Assembly (NCBI GenBank): GCA_003934145.1
Contig: RSAS01000124.1
Location: 1-42,468 of the forward strand
Source: Candidatus Viridilinea halotolerans
GTDB taxonomy: Bacteria; Chloroflexota; Chloroflexia; Chloroflexales; Chloroflexaceae
Reading direction: 5' to 3'
DNA length: 42,468 bases
Shown in pieces: positions 1 to 8,893 of this stretch. The notes below the pieces were generated by a model that was not told the DNA's origin, did not search any database, and was given only the letters and a program-made list of their open reading frames with translations. Position 1 is the first letter of the stretch; the number at the start of each line of letters is the position of its first letter. The position numbers and the translations under genes are program-made.

Positions 1-340
1 CTGCGGCCCCTTAAACCCCGCCGGAAGGGGCAATTTTTCGGGGGCCATGCCCCCGAACCCCCGCCGGAAAGGGAAAATTCTTCGGGGGCCATGCCCCCGA
101 ACCCCCGCCGGAAAGGGGAAATTCTTCGGGGGCCATGCCCCCGCCCCCCCGTCGGAAGGCCCACCAGAGGCTTACGTCCATGCGTATGGGGCCATTAAGG
201 GGCCTGCGGCCCCTTAAACCCCGCCGGAAGGGGCAATTTTTCGGGGGCCATGCCCCCGAACCCCCGCCGGAAGGCCGGCGGCTTCGCCTCCCCCGAACCC
301 CCGCCGGAAGGCGTAACGTAATGCGTACGGGGCGTAAGCC
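1..340. repeat. GC-rich family A repeat array (left end)
   Basis: About 340 bp without a gene, made of repeated GC-rich units. The palindromic block GGGGGCCATGCCCCC recurs several times, usually followed by CCCCCGCCGGAA. Positions 1-69 are repeated exactly at 204-272. Small open frames here are translations of the repeat and are not supported as genes. The array touches the window edge, so its full size is unknown. The same family recurs in other gaps and at the right end. Confidence 0.9.
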
Positions 341-346
341 CCATCA

Positions 347-1708
347 CTAGCGATCATTCACCCGTTCAATCCGTAAATTCATGCGGGCAAGACGCGGCAC
401 GACGTCGCCGTAGCCACGTTCGAGCATGGGCACACCGCGGATGAAGGAGGTGCCGTGGGCAATGGCGGCGGCGATGATGTAGGCCAACCCGGCGCGCAGG
501 TCGGGGATGGTGATAATGTTGCCCGCTGAGCGCAGCGGCGTGGGGCCAACGATGATCGCGCTATGCTCGTGGTTGGCGTCGCGGAAGCGACAGGGTAGCC
601 CCCCGAGGCAGTGGGTGGTCAGTTGAGTATTGGCCCCCAGTGCGTTGAGTGCCTTGAGGTAGCCGAAACGATTCTCGTACACCGTCTCGTGAATGATCGA
701 GATACCATTGGCTTGGGTGAGCATCAGGGCAAACGGCTGCTGCCAGTCGGTCGAGAAGCCGGGGTAGACATCGGTTTCGACCACGGTAGGTTGCAGCGGG
801 CCACGACGAAAGAAGCGCACCGTCGTGCTATCAAGCAACTCAAAGCCGCCGCCGGCTTGTTGGAAGTAGGCCAGGAAATTACCCAAATTGTTGGGATTAA
901 TGCCGCTGACCGTAATGTCGCCGTCGGAAGCACCGGCGAGGCAGGCCCACGATGCCGCCTCGATGCGATCGCCCAGAATCGGCACCCGCGTCCCCCAGAG
1001 TTGCGGCACCCCCTCGACGCGGATCTCGCGCCCGGCGGAGGTGAAGATGATGGCACCCATCGCCCGCAGCATGGTAATCAATTCAATGATCTCCGGTTCA
1101 ATTGCTGCGTTGGCGATCACGCTGCGCCCTTCGGCCAGCACACTAAGGAAGAGACATGTCTCGGTCGCACCGACGCTCGGGTAGGGCAACTTGATCTGTG
1201 TGCCGTGGAGGCGCTTGCGGCGGCGGGCGACATAGCCCGCGCTCGTAGTCGTAACGGTGCCACCAAACTGTTCAATCGCATTGAGGTGAAAGTCTACCGG
1301 ACGCTCACCGATGCGGCAGCCGCCCAAAACAGGCACGGCGACCTCATCAAAACGATGGAGCAGCGCCCCAAGTAACAAAATGGGAATGCGATTACTGCCC
1401 GAATCGGGAATCGGCACCTGGGCCGAGGCGAGCGGCGCGGGATCAATAGTAAGCGTATCGCCCTCAGTGGTGGCACCAACGCCAATCGCGGCAAGCATCT
1501 CTTGGGTAATCGCCACATCGCCAATCGGCGGCACGTTGGAGAGCGTCGTAGGCGAATGGCCCAAGAGGGCAGCGACCATGGCCTTGGTGGTAAAATTCTT
1601 CGCCCCCAAGGCCCGAATTTCACCCACCACCGCCTCGCCACCCTGGATGCGGTAGACCACTTCGCTGGTGGGAAGGGGGGATGTATCTGGAGTTGTTAGT
1701 GTTGACAT
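347..1708 (-). CDS. murA: UDP-N-acetylglucosamine 1-carboxyvinyltransferase (MurA)
   Basis: Cytoplasmic enzyme that transfers enolpyruvate from PEP to UDP-GlcNAc, the first committed step of peptidoglycan precursor synthesis. The protein is 453 aa, slightly longer than the usual ~420 because of about 20 extra N-terminal residues. Seen directly: the GAKN motif (K37, N38), the catalytic loop GGCRIGERPVD with Cys131, and PGFSTDWQ carrying the conserved Asp. Retention of the loop Cys suggests a fosfomycin-sensitive type (family knowledge). The ATG at 1708 was chosen because the longer frame to 1768 adds residues unlike the family; no strong Shine-Dalgarno sequence is visible. It stands alone, with a repeat array downstream and no cell-wall neighbours. 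The call is secure; the start is less so. Confidence 0.93.
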   Translation of the reverse strand: MSTLTTPDTSPLPTSEVVYRIQGGEAVVGEIRALGAKNFTTKAMVAALLGHSPTTLSNVPPIGDVAITQEMLAAIGVGATTEGDTLTIDPAPLASAQVPIPDSGSNRIPILLLGALLHRFDEVAVPVLGGCRIGERPVDFHLNAIEQFGGTVTTTSAGYVARRRKRLHGTQIKLPYPSVGATETCLFLSVLAEGRSVIANAAIEPEIIELITMLRAMGAIIFTSAGREIRVEGVPQLWGTRVPILGDRIEAASWACLAGASDGDITVSGINPNNLGNFLAYFQQAGGGFELLDSTTVRFFRRGPLQPTVVETDVYPGFSTDWQQPFALMLTQANGISIIHETVYENRFGYLKALNALGANTQLTTHCLGGLPCRFRDANHEHSAIIVGPTPLRSAGNIITIPDLRAGLAYIIAAAIAHGTSFIRGVPMLERGYGDVVPRLARMNLRIERVNDR

Positions 1709-1810
1709 TACGGCTTGAGCCTTGCATGAGTGTGGAGAGGCGGACAGAACATTGACTCTAGGCGCCACGCATAGGTTATAGGGATGCCCTAGATGGCCCT
1801 CACCCCCCTA

Positions 1811-1839
1811 CCCCCTCTCCCACGTTGTAGGAGAGGGGG
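1811..1839. repeat. Stem-loop in the murA/kinase gap
   Basis: CCCCCTCTCC and GGAGAGGGGG pair across a short loop. A sister copy lies near 12108-12137. The 399-bp gap 1709-2107 also holds a pyrimidine-rich run of CTGTTCT-type repeats (about 1868-1903) and a likely promoter. No gene is seen in it. Confidence 0.7.
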
Positions 1840-1971
1840 CGAAGGTATTGAGATTCTTGGTGTTCCAATGCTGTTCTTCAGTTCTCTGTTCTTCTGTTCT
1901 CTGGGATGATACACCAAATCGCCGCAGGCAATGACTACGACGGGAAGAGAGTTGCGGCATGTACACCATCC

Positions 1972-2004
1972 CCTTTGCGGGGGGCGGCAAACATTTCGTA
2001 TAAT
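1972..2004 (+). promoter_or_regulatory. Probable promoter for the APH-fold kinase gene
   Basis: A perfect TATAAT lies at 1999-2004. TTTGCG about 19 bp upstream is a weak -35 candidate. A start near 2011 would leave a leader of roughly 97 nt before the ATG at 2108. Inferred from sequence only. Confidence 0.5.
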
Positions 2005-2107
2005 GGGCGCGGAAGAGATGCGCGGGGACGGTTAGCGTCCCGCCGCTCAAGCGCCTGCCCTCCCCGTCAGATCATTGAATTTGACGAACCAGTAGGGATG
2101 CCTCCTG

Positions 2108-3100
2108 ATGCTCACACAGTACGATGTCGAGCGTGCTTTGCAGCACTACGACCTTGGGATGGTTCGTTCCGCACACCCGGCGAGCCACGGGGTTGTGAAC
2201 GAGACAACCTTCGCTGAAACAAATAGTGGTCGCTATGTCGTGCGCCGCAACCAGCGCAAGATTGGGCGCACCTCCATTGCGCTACGCCACCGCCTGATGG
2301 CTTGGCTGCGGGCGCGAGGCTTTCCGGCCCCGCGCCTGATTGCCGCCCGTTCGGGTGAGACCGCTATCGAGTTGGATGGGCGTATTTTTGAGGTCTTTAC
2401 ATTCATTGATGGTGATGAATTTAACATCGACCGCCCCGCCCATCTCACTGGGGCGGGTTCGATTCTGGCGCGTTACCACAGCGCCGTCGCGGATTTTGCC
2501 GATCCTCCGCCCTACCAAGGGCCCCGTTATTCCACCCAGTCGCTGCCCGGCCTAGTCGAGCGCATCATGGAGCGTGATGTGATGGGCGACCTGACCGAGC
2601 CGCTCAATTGGTATGATCGCCGTGCGTCTGCGCTGCGCCGTGCGTTGCCTGAGGATGTCTATGAGGATCTGCCCTATGCCATGATCCACGGTGATGTTCA
2701 CCGCGACAACCTGATCTTCCGTGGCGATGTGGTGGCGGCGCTCATTGACTTTGACCAGGTGACGATTGACGCACGTCTGGTCGATCTGGCCGATGCCATG
2801 GTTGACTTTGCCGTTGGCCCCGCCCCACCCGACTGGTATCCGTGGGGCGTCTACTCCGGCCCGTTGGATGCCACGCGCGCCCGTCTCCTGCTAGAGGGCT
2901 ACTGCCAGGCCGTGCCGCTCACCAGCAATGAGCGCACGGCGCTGCCCATCCTGATCGAAGTCATCTGGCTGCAAGGCAACCTACGCCGCGTCCTCATGAC
3001 CTCCGATGCCGAACCCGACTACCACCTCGAAGTGCTTGGCCAGGGGCGACGCCTCGCGCAGTGGCTCGATGAGCACCGCGAGGTATTGCTGCGGGGCTGA
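2108..3100 (+). CDS. APH-fold phosphotransferase (homoserine kinase type II/aminoglycoside phosphotransferase superfamily)
   Basis: A 330-aa cytoplasmic kinase of the protein-kinase-like APH superfamily, which transfers ATP gamma-phosphate to a small molecule such as a sugar, choline, homoserine or aminoglycoside. The N-terminal lobe has a nucleotide-lobe pattern (GRYVVRRN). The catalytic loop reads MIHGDVHRDNLIF, matching HGDxxxxN, and the metal-binding segment is ALIDFDQV. Length is normal for the family. The gene follows a plausible TATAAT promoter and has no metabolic partner next to it (murA diverges upstream, sucA follows after repeats), so the substrate cannot be inferred. Resistance function should not be assumed, since most chromosomal members are metabolic kinases. 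Confidence 0.8.
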   Translation: MLTQYDVERALQHYDLGMVRSAHPASHGVVNETTFAETNSGRYVVRRNQRKIGRTSIALRHRLMAWLRARGFPAPRLIAARSGETAIELDGRIFEVFTFIDGDEFNIDRPAHLTGAGSILARYHSAVADFADPPPYQGPRYSTQSLPGLVERIMERDVMGDLTEPLNWYDRRASALRRALPEDVYEDLPYAMIHGDVHRDNLIFRGDVVAALIDFDQVTIDARLVDLADAMVDFAVGPAPPDWYPWGVYSGPLDATRARLLLEGYCQAVPLTSNERTALPILIEVIWLQGNLRRVLMTSDAEPDYHLEVLGQGRRLAQWLDEHREVLLRG

Positions 3101-3352
3101 TAAAGAATCTTGCAGGGGAGGGGTTCGGAAAGCGCCACGTCAACGTCGTTGGGGCTACGCCCCCATGCGCATGAACGTAAGCCTCTAACGGGCCCTCCGG
3201 CGGGGGTTCGGGGGCATGGCCCCCGAAAAATTTCCCTTTCCAGCGGGGTTTTAGGAGCCGCAGGCCCCTAAAGTTCATGCGCATGGGCTACGCCCCCCCC
3301 CCACCAGGGGTGAATTTGACATAGCCATGCACCAGGAATAGCCCGGCGCAGC
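3101..3352. repeat. Repeat-filled gap upstream of sucA
   Basis: The 381-bp gap 3101-3481 holds no gene. It begins with a motif ATAAAGAATCTTG followed by GGGGAGGGGTTCGGA that recurs at about 36299-36329. A family A unit follows (GGGGGCATGGCCCCCGAA near 3210-3228), and CCCCCCACCAGGGG occurs near 3295-3310. A purine-rich run with CAGGA/CAGAGG units occupies about 3361-3402. Confidence 0.75.
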
Positions 3353-3353
3353 G

Positions 3354-3362
3354 TGGTACAAT
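3354..3362 (+). promoter_or_regulatory. Extended -10 candidate for sucA
   Basis: TGGTACAAT provides a TGn extended -10 followed by TACAAT (3357-3362). No -35 is found at the right spacing; the TTGACA at 3316-3321 is 35 bp away, which is too far. A transcript would have a ~115-nt purine-rich leader. Confidence 0.4.
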
Positions 3363-3481
3363 GGCAGGAAGAGAAGCAGGAGAGCAGAAAAACAGAGGAA
3401 CCGAGGTCGCCTCCTCGTCTCCCGCGTCCCCGCATCCTTGCATCCCCGCCTCCCCATAAAACACGCATACTAAGGGCGACC

Positions 3482-6250
3482 ATGAGCGCTTGGCAGCAAT
3501 TTCACGGCCCCAATGCGGGCTATTTGATCGAGTTGTATGAACGCTTTCTTGTTGATCCCGAAACGGTTGATGTCGCTACGCGCGAGCTCTTTGCTCAGTG
3601 GCAGCCTGAGTTGGCAGAAGCAGATGTGGCCGAGGGCGAAGCCCTTGATGTCACCCGCGTCGTTGGTGCGGCGCGCCTGATTCGCTACCTGCGCGAGATG
3701 GGCCACCTTGCGGCACGCATCGATCCCTTGGGTAGCGATCCCCCCGGTGACCCCGGCCTTGAACTCGTTTCCCACGGGGTGACGTTGGCCGACCTGGCGG
3801 CGTTGCCCGCCCATATCATTCGTGGCCCGCTTGCCAGCCAAATTCGTGATGCCGCTGAGGGTGTCGAGCGGCTGCGCCAGATCTATTCCGGGCCGATTGG
3901 CTACGAGACCGACCAGATTCAGAATTGGGAAGAGCGCAGTTGGATCCGTGAGGCCGCCGAGAGCCGCCGTTTCTTTGCTCATTTTGATGCCGACCGCCAG
4001 CGTGAACTGCTCGACCGCTTGACTGAGGTCGAAACCTTTGAGCGTTTTGTGCATAAGACCTTCCCCGGCCAAAAGCGCTTCTCGATTGAGGGCTGCGATA
4101 TGTTGGTGCCGGTGGTTGATGCGGTTATTCGTAATGCGGCTGCGGCTGGCACGCGCGAAGTGGTGATTGGCATGGCGCACCGCGGGCGGATCAATGTGCT
4201 GGCCCACATTCTGGGCAAGCCCTACTTCTCCATCCTCGGTGAGTTCCATTCGCCCGATTATAACAAGGATACCTACCTGGGTTGGACGGGTGATGTCAAG
4301 TACCACTTGGGCGCCCGCAAGGCCTACCGCGAGAGTGGCGTCTCGGAGATGCCCATCACGTTGTCGCCCAATCCGAGCCACTTGGAGTTTGTCAATCCCG
4401 TCATTATCGGGCGCGCCCGCGCCGCCCAAGAGAAGCGTACCCGCCCCGGCTATCCCTATGAGGACGAGAAGGAGTCGGTCGCTATTCTGATCCACGGCGA
4501 TGCCGCCTTCCCCGGCCAGGGAATCGTCGCTGAAACCCTGAATATGTCGCGCTTGGAGGGCTATCACGTCGGCGGAACGATTCATATTATTCTAAATAAT
4601 CAGATCGGTTTTACTACTGATTACCAGGATTCGCGTTCGTCGCTCTATGCTTCCGACTTGGCACGCGGCTTCGAAATGCCTGTGATCCACGTCAGTGCCG
4701 ATGAACCTGAATCATGCATCGCCGTGGCGCGTATGGCCTGGGCCTATCGTGAGCGTTTCCAGAAAGATATTCTGATTGACCTCGTGGGCTACCGGCGTTG
4801 GGGCCATAATGAGGGTGATGAACCTGAATTTACCCAGCCGCGCATGTATGAACGTATCCGCAACCATCCGACGGTGCGCGAAATCTGGGCGCGTGAACTG
4901 GAACGGCGCGGCCTGATCACCCACGAGGAGGCCCAGGCGCGCGTCGAGGCGGTGACAACCAAGCTCCAGCAGGCCTTTGATCTCGTGCGCGAGCGCCAGC
5001 GCCTCGCCGCCGATGCGCCGCCCCCGCCGCAGACCAAGCCCGTCGTCAACCCGTTGCGCCATTCGGTCTACGCGAAGCCCATCTCGAGCCAAAAGATCGT
5101 TGAACTGAACGAAGCGCTACTGGAGCGCCCTGAGGAGTTTACGCCCCACCCCAAGCTCGATCGTATGCTGCAACGTCGCCGTCAGGCCATTCACGAACCC
5201 GGCGGAATCGATTGGGCGCATGCCGAGTCGTTGGCCTTCGCGGCGATCCTCGCCGATGGTACACCGATTCGCATGACCGGCCAAGATAGCGAACGGGGCA
5301 CCTTTAGCCAGCGCCACCTGGTATTGCACGATGCCGTAACGGGCGAACGTTACATACCGCTACACGCGATGCCCCAGGCGCGCGCCGCCTTTGCCGTTTA
5401 CAACAGCCCGCTCTCCGAAGCGGCGGTGTTGGCTTTTGAGTATGGCTACAGCACCCACGCCCCCGGCACGCTGGTACTCTGGGAGGCGCAGTTTGGTGAC
5501 TTTGCCAATAGCGCCCAGGTGATCATTGACCAGTTCATCGTCGCGGGGCGCTCGAAGTGGGCGGTTGATCCCGCGCTGGTGCTGCTGCTGCCCCACGGCT
5601 ACGAGGGCCAAGGGCCGGAACACTCCTCGGCGCGCCTGGAACGCTTCCTGCAACTCTGTGCCACCGACAACATGCGCGTGGCCCATCCCACCACTGCGGC
5701 CCAATACTTCCACTTGCTGCGCTACCAAGCCGCCTCGCTCTCGCTTCACCCACGGCCCCTCGTCGTAATGACGCCCAAGAGCCTGCTGCGCAACCCGCGC
5801 GCCGGTTCGTCGCTGCAGGAGTTGGCCGATGGCCCCTTCAAGCCGCTGCTCGACCTGGGCAGCGCCGCGCCCAACCCCAACGCGGTGACGCGCCTGATTC
5901 TCTGTAGTGGCAAGGTGGCAATCGATCTGCTCGCCTCTGGCGAATTGGATCGGGCCAACGGCAGCGTTGACCTCGTGCGGATCGAGTTGCTCTACCCCTT
6001 CCCCGAAGATGATCTGCGCCACACCCTGGCCAAGTACCCCCAGTTGCACGAGGTGGTCTGGATGCAAGAAGAGCCGCAAAATATGGGCGCCTGGAGCTAC
6101 ATCGCCCCGCGCTTGCAGCCCTTGCTGCCCGCCCCCATCACACTGAATTATGTGGGTCGCGGCGAGTCGGCCTCGCCCGCCGAGGGCATGCATAGCCTGC
6201 ATGTGGCTGAACAGATGCGCATTGTGCGTACTGCTGTTTTTGCAAAGTAG
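3482..6250 (+). CDS. sucA: 2-oxoglutarate dehydrogenase E1 component
   Basis: Thiamine-diphosphate E1 subunit of the 2-oxoglutarate dehydrogenase complex in the TCA cycle; it decarboxylates 2-oxoglutarate and succinylates the lipoyl group of E2. The protein is 922 aa, close to the usual ~930. Visible motifs: AHRGRINVLAHILGKP (around residue 233), the ThDP/Mg site GDAAFPGQG through LNNQIGFTT, RRWGHNEGDEPEFTQP, TGQDSERGTFSQRH, and GHGYEGQGPEHSS-like residues in the pyrimidine domain. The ATG at 3482 (MSAWQQFHGPN) fits the E1 N-terminus, which docks E2; the frame to 3353 reads through the purine-rich repeat and is rejected. sucB follows 75 bp downstream, so they are co-transcribed or separated by the hairpin between them. 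No lpd (E3) is present here. Confidence 0.96.
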   Translation: MSAWQQFHGPNAGYLIELYERFLVDPETVDVATRELFAQWQPELAEADVAEGEALDVTRVVGAARLIRYLREMGHLAARIDPLGSDPPGDPGLELVSHGVTLADLAALPAHIIRGPLASQIRDAAEGVERLRQIYSGPIGYETDQIQNWEERSWIREAAESRRFFAHFDADRQRELLDRLTEVETFERFVHKTFPGQKRFSIEGCDMLVPVVDAVIRNAAAAGTREVVIGMAHRGRINVLAHILGKPYFSILGEFHSPDYNKDTYLGWTGDVKYHLGARKAYRESGVSEMPITLSPNPSHLEFVNPVIIGRARAAQEKRTRPGYPYEDEKESVAILIHGDAAFPGQGIVAETLNMSRLEGYHVGGTIHIILNNQIGFTTDYQDSRSSLYASDLARGFEMPVIHVSADEPESCIAVARMAWAYRERFQKDILIDLVGYRRWGHNEGDEPEFTQPRMYERIRNHPTVREIWARELERRGLITHEEAQARVEAVTTKLQQAFDLVRERQRLAADAPPPPQTKPVVNPLRHSVYAKPISSQKIVELNEALLERPEEFTPHPKLDRMLQRRRQAIHEPGGIDWAHAESLAFAAILADGTPIRMTGQDSERGTFSQRHLVLHDAVTGERYIPLHAMPQARAAFAVYNSPLSEAAVLAFEYGYSTHAPGTLVLWEAQFGDFANSAQVIIDQFIVAGRSKWAVDPALVLLLPHGYEGQGPEHSSARLERFLQLCATDNMRVAHPTTAAQYFHLLRYQAASLSLHPRPLVVMTPKSLLRNPRAGSSLQELADGPFKPLLDLGSAAPNPNAVTRLILCSGKVAIDLLASGELDRANGSVDLVRIELLYPFPEDDLRHTLAKYPQLHEVVWMQEEPQNMGAWSYIAPRLQPLLPAPITLNYVGRGESASPAEGMHSLHVAEQMRIVRTAVFAK

Positions 6251-6305
6251 GTGCTGGGTAGAGGGTGTGGGAGAACCAAGTTCTCCCACACCCTCTACCC
6301 AGCAC
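6251..6305. repeat. Perfect 26-bp stem-loop between sucA and sucB (family C)
   Basis: A 26-bp perfect inverted repeat with a CAA loop starts immediately after the sucA stop codon. Its centre GAGAACCAAGTTCTC matches the GAACC/GGTTC-type heart of family C. There is no U-run, so it may act as an intercistronic mRNA stabiliser or partial terminator that sets the E1:E2 ratio (inference). Confidence 0.85.
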
Positions 6306-6325
6306 CACACACGGAGTGTTGCACC

Positions 6326-7612
6326 ATGGCCTACGAAATCAAAGTCCCCGCGCTTGGCGAATCAATCGTCGAAGCGACGGTTGCCCGTTGGTTGAAACAG
6401 GAGGGTGAGGCGGTCGCTGCCGGTGAGCCGGTGGTGGAATTGGAGACCGATAAGGTCAATTTGGAGGTAGCGGCAGACCACACGGGCGTAATGGGGGCGT
6501 TGGCGCGCGCCGAGGGCGAGGTGGTGGGGATTGGCGAGTTGCTGGCGACGATTGTGCCTGGGGGTGTGCCTACGCCTGCACCTGAACCCGCACCTACGCC
6601 GAGCGCCGTGGAGGGCAATGGATCGGCGGTGAGCGCTACACCCACGGCGCAGAAGGTGGCCAGCGAGCATGGTGTAGATCTGCAGGCGGTGACGGGCAGC
6701 GGCCCAGGGGGGCGCATCACCAAAGATGATGTGCTGCGCCAAGTGCCAGCGCCCCCCGCCGTCGCGCAGGTGGCCGCTGCGCCCGCCGTTGCGCCGCGTC
6801 CCGCCACGCCTGCGCCACCTGCGCCGCCTGCGCCGCCTGCGTTGCCGCGTCCGGTGGCTGCGCCGCCGCGCCCCGCCGCCGCCGTGCAAGCTGCCGCGCC
6901 GGTGGCCAGCGGACGGCGCGAAGAGCGCCAGCGCCTCAGTCGTCGCCGCCAGACCATCGCCCGCCGCCTGGTTGAGGCCCAACAGAACGCCGCGATGCTC
7001 ACCACCTTCAACGAAGTGGACATGAGCGCCGTCATGGAGTTGCGGCGACGGCGCAAAGATGGCTTCAAAGAGCGCCACGGCGTTGGTTTAGGCTTTATGT
7101 CCTTCTTCACCAAAGCGGTCGTCGGGGCGCTGCGCGCCTTCCCCACGGTCAATGGCGAAATCCAGGAGGACGAAGCGGTACTCAAATACTACTACGACAT
7201 CGGCGTCGCCGTGGGGGTGGAAGAGGGGCTTGTGGTGCCGGTGGTACGCGACGCCGACCAGAAGAGCTTTGCGCAGATCGAGCGCACGATTGGCGAACTG
7301 GCGCAAAAGGCGCGCGACGGCACGTTGGGCCTCGCCGAACTGCAAGGCGGCACCTTCACCATCACCAACGGCGGCGTCTACGGCTCGCTTATGTCCACCC
7401 CGATCCTCAACGCGCCCCAAGTGGCCATCCTGGGCATGCACAAAGTCGAAGAGCGCCCGGTGGTGGTGGATGGGCAAATCGCCATCCGCCCCATGATGTA
7501 CCTCGCCCTGAGCTACGACCATCGCCTAATTGACGGCAGCACAGCGGTACGCTTCCTCGTGCGCGTCAAAGAGTTGGTAGAGGATCCGGAGGCGCTCTTG
7601 TTGGAGGGGTAG
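6326..7612 (+). CDS. sucB: Dihydrolipoamide succinyltransferase, E2 of 2-oxoglutarate dehydrogenase
   Basis: E2 core enzyme that carries the succinyl group on a lipoyl arm and passes it to CoA. The protein is 428 aa. N-terminal lipoyl domain (residues 1-75) with the lipoylation motif ETDKVNLEV (K43). Peripheral subunit-binding domain at about 128-162 ([20 protein letters not shown]). A long Ala/Pro-rich flexible linker at about 165-220. C-terminal catalytic acyltransferase domain with SYDHRLIDG, giving catalytic His399 and Asp403. The DKV rather than DKA lipoyl motif and the sucA neighbour favour succinyl over acetyl transfer. The ATG at 6326 is supported by the [13 protein letters not shown] start typical of E2; the frame to 6251 translates the hairpin. 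Confidence 0.95.
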   Translation: MAYEIKVPALGESIVEATVARWLKQEGEAVAAGEPVVELETDKVNLEVAADHTGVMGALARAEGEVVGIGELLATIVPGGVPTPAPEPAPTPSAVEGNGSAVSATPTAQKVASEHGVDLQAVTGSGPGGRITKDDVLRQVPAPPAVAQVAAAPAVAPRPATPAPPAPPAPPALPRPVAAPPRPAAAVQAAAPVASGRREERQRLSRRRQTIARRLVEAQQNAAMLTTFNEVDMSAVMELRRRRKDGFKERHGVGLGFMSFFTKAVVGALRAFPTVNGEIQEDEAVLKYYYDIGVAVGVEEGLVVPVVRDADQKSFAQIERTIGELAQKARDGTLGLAELQGGTFTITNGGVYGSLMSTPILNAPQVAILGMHKVEERPVVVDGQIAIRPMMYLALSYDHRLIDGSTAVRFLVRVKELVEDPEALLLEG

Positions 7613-7640
7613 GGGCGACAAAATTCTTGGTTTATAATAC

Positions 7641-7750
7641 GGGTGTGACCAAAATGTGTAGGTAGGGTGCGCGAGGGAACCTGGTTCCCTCGCATCCTTC
7701 CTCTGTCCGAAGGGGTGTAGGGCACCGCCCTACAGATTCCAGTCACACCC
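7641..7750 (+). mobile_element. 110-bp MITE-like element, copy B1
   Basis: Full-length family B copy. The ends are GGGTGTGACC and AGTCACACCC and form an imperfect ~22-bp terminal inverted repeat. Inside are two hairpins: one centred on GGGAACCTGGTTCCC and one TGTAGGGC/GCCCTACA. No flanking duplication is visible for this copy. It lies between sucB and the AAA/DUF3226 cassette. No coding capacity. Confidence 0.85.
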
Positions 7751-7777
7751 AAATAGTATCTGAAAGACTATAGGTTT

Positions 7778-8893
7778 ATGAGCAGTCTGATCCTTGAATC
7801 GCTCTTAGTGGAGCGCTTCCGAACATTTGATAAACTTCAAATCCCGGAATTGGGTAAAGTCAACCTGATTGTTGGGCGAAACAGTGTGGGAAAGACGTGC
7901 TTGTTAGAGGCATTATGGCTCTATGCGCGTCGTGGTAACCCATCAGTTATTTGGGAGATTCTCACGAGAAGGGATGAGTACAAAGAGATACTCGCAAGAA
8001 CATTTGATTTCGATGAAGCTTTTGCGGCAATCAGTTATATGTTTCATGGCAGAGAAGAGATAAAGCAACATTCTGACAAGATCAGAATCGGTTCATCCAA
8101 CATAGCAGACAACAATGTCACTATCAGCATTGATTATTATGCCACTAGAATAAATACAGATGGTACAAGGAATTTAGAGATTATGCCATCAGAAGAGATT
8201 ATCGAGATTGAAGATTTACAGCCTCGTTTCACTGTGGAATTGAATAGTAGATTACATCAAACATATACGATCAACCCTAGTTTATACAAAAGATCTAGTG
8301 TTCAACGCTCGTTCGAAGAAATTCGGAGCGTATTTGTGTCAACGAGTGGAATTGGTAAAAGGCAACTTGCTGCACTGTGGGATGCCATTGCATTGACCGA
8401 TCTTGAGGATGAAGTCTCATCTGCCCTACGCGTTATCGATAAGAACATAGAGCGTATCAGTATGGTAGGCGAGAGAGAGAGAGATTCTGCTATCTATAGG
8501 TATCCCATTGCTAAAATCAGAGAAGCAAAACGCCCATTTCCCTTACGTAGCTTAGGAGATGGGATGAGTCGAGCATTAGGAATAGCCCTGTCGTTAGTAA
8601 ATTCTAGCAATGGGATATTACTTGTTGACGAATTTGAAAATGGACTACACTATTCGATTCAACTCGATTTGTGGAAGCTCATTTTTAGAATCGCAAAGAG
8701 TCTAAATATCCAAGTATTTGCAACATCTCATAGTTGGGATTGTATTAGCACGTTTCAACAAGCAGCGTCCGATGATACCGATCAACAGGGCATGCTTATT
8801 CGTCTTGAACGCAAAAAAGACGAAATTGCTGCAACTCTATTCAATGAACGGAAATTGAGCATCGCCACTCGTGAACAGATCGAGGTTCGCTAG
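7778..8893 (+). CDS. AAA family ATPase (AAA_15/AAA_21, OLD/PARIS-like), partner of a DUF3226 protein
   Basis: A 371-aa SMC/ABC-like ATPase. Walker A is GRNSVGKT (G33-T40), an ABC-signature-like SLGDGMSRALGIAL starts near S258, Walker B is ILLVDEFENGLH (D284, E285), and a switch-like ATSHS follows at 315-319. The middle (about 70-240) is a low-complexity-free insertion expected to form the coiled or helical arm. Base composition is strikingly AT-rich compared with the ~60% GC neighbours, and codon use differs (many AGA, ATA, TTA), which indicates horizontal transfer. Its stop codon directly abuts the ATG of the next gene, so the pair is translationally coupled. Such ATPase plus TOPRIM pairs are typical of OLD, Gabija and PARIS anti-phage systems (family knowledge); defence function here is inference. 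Confidence 0.85.
   Translation: MSSLILESLLVERFRTFDKLQIPELGKVNLIVGRNSVGKTCLLEALWLYARRGNPSVIWEILTRRDEYKEILARTFDFDEAFAAISYMFHGREEIKQHSDKIRIGSSNIADNNVTISIDYYATRINTDGTRNLEIMPSEEIIEIEDLQPRFTVELNSRLHQTYTINPSLYKRSSVQRSFEEIRSVFVSTSGIGKRQLAALWDAIALTDLEDEVSSALRVIDKNIERISMVGERERDSAIYRYPIAKIREAKRPFPLRSLGDGMSRALGIALSLVNSSNGILLVDEFENGLHYSIQLDLWKLIFRIAKSLNIQVFATSHSWDCISTFQQAASDDTDQQGMLIRLERKKDEIAATLFNERKLSIATREQIEVR

Noticed and set aside
611-1375. 254-aa frame opposite murA
   Set aside because: Shadow of murA; the murA frame carries complete catalytic motifs on the other strand.
1906-2217. 103-aa frame before the kinase gene
   Set aside because: Covers the promoter and overlaps the kinase start in another frame; no ribosome site or motif.
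3316-3362. TTGACA (3316) with TACAAT (3357) as a standard sigma-70 promoter
   Set aside because: The 35-bp spacing is far beyond 16-19; only the extended -10 is kept.
3470-4585. 371-aa frame opposite sucA
   Set aside because: Antisense shadow of a fully recognisable E1 gene.
5360-6310. 316-aa frame opposite the sucA 3' end
   Set aside because: Antisense of E1 and of the hairpin; no family motifs.
7641-7750. Counting the MITE hairpins as tRNA or riboswitch
   Set aside because: No cloverleaf or known aptamer pattern; it repeats with terminal inverted repeats and target duplications.
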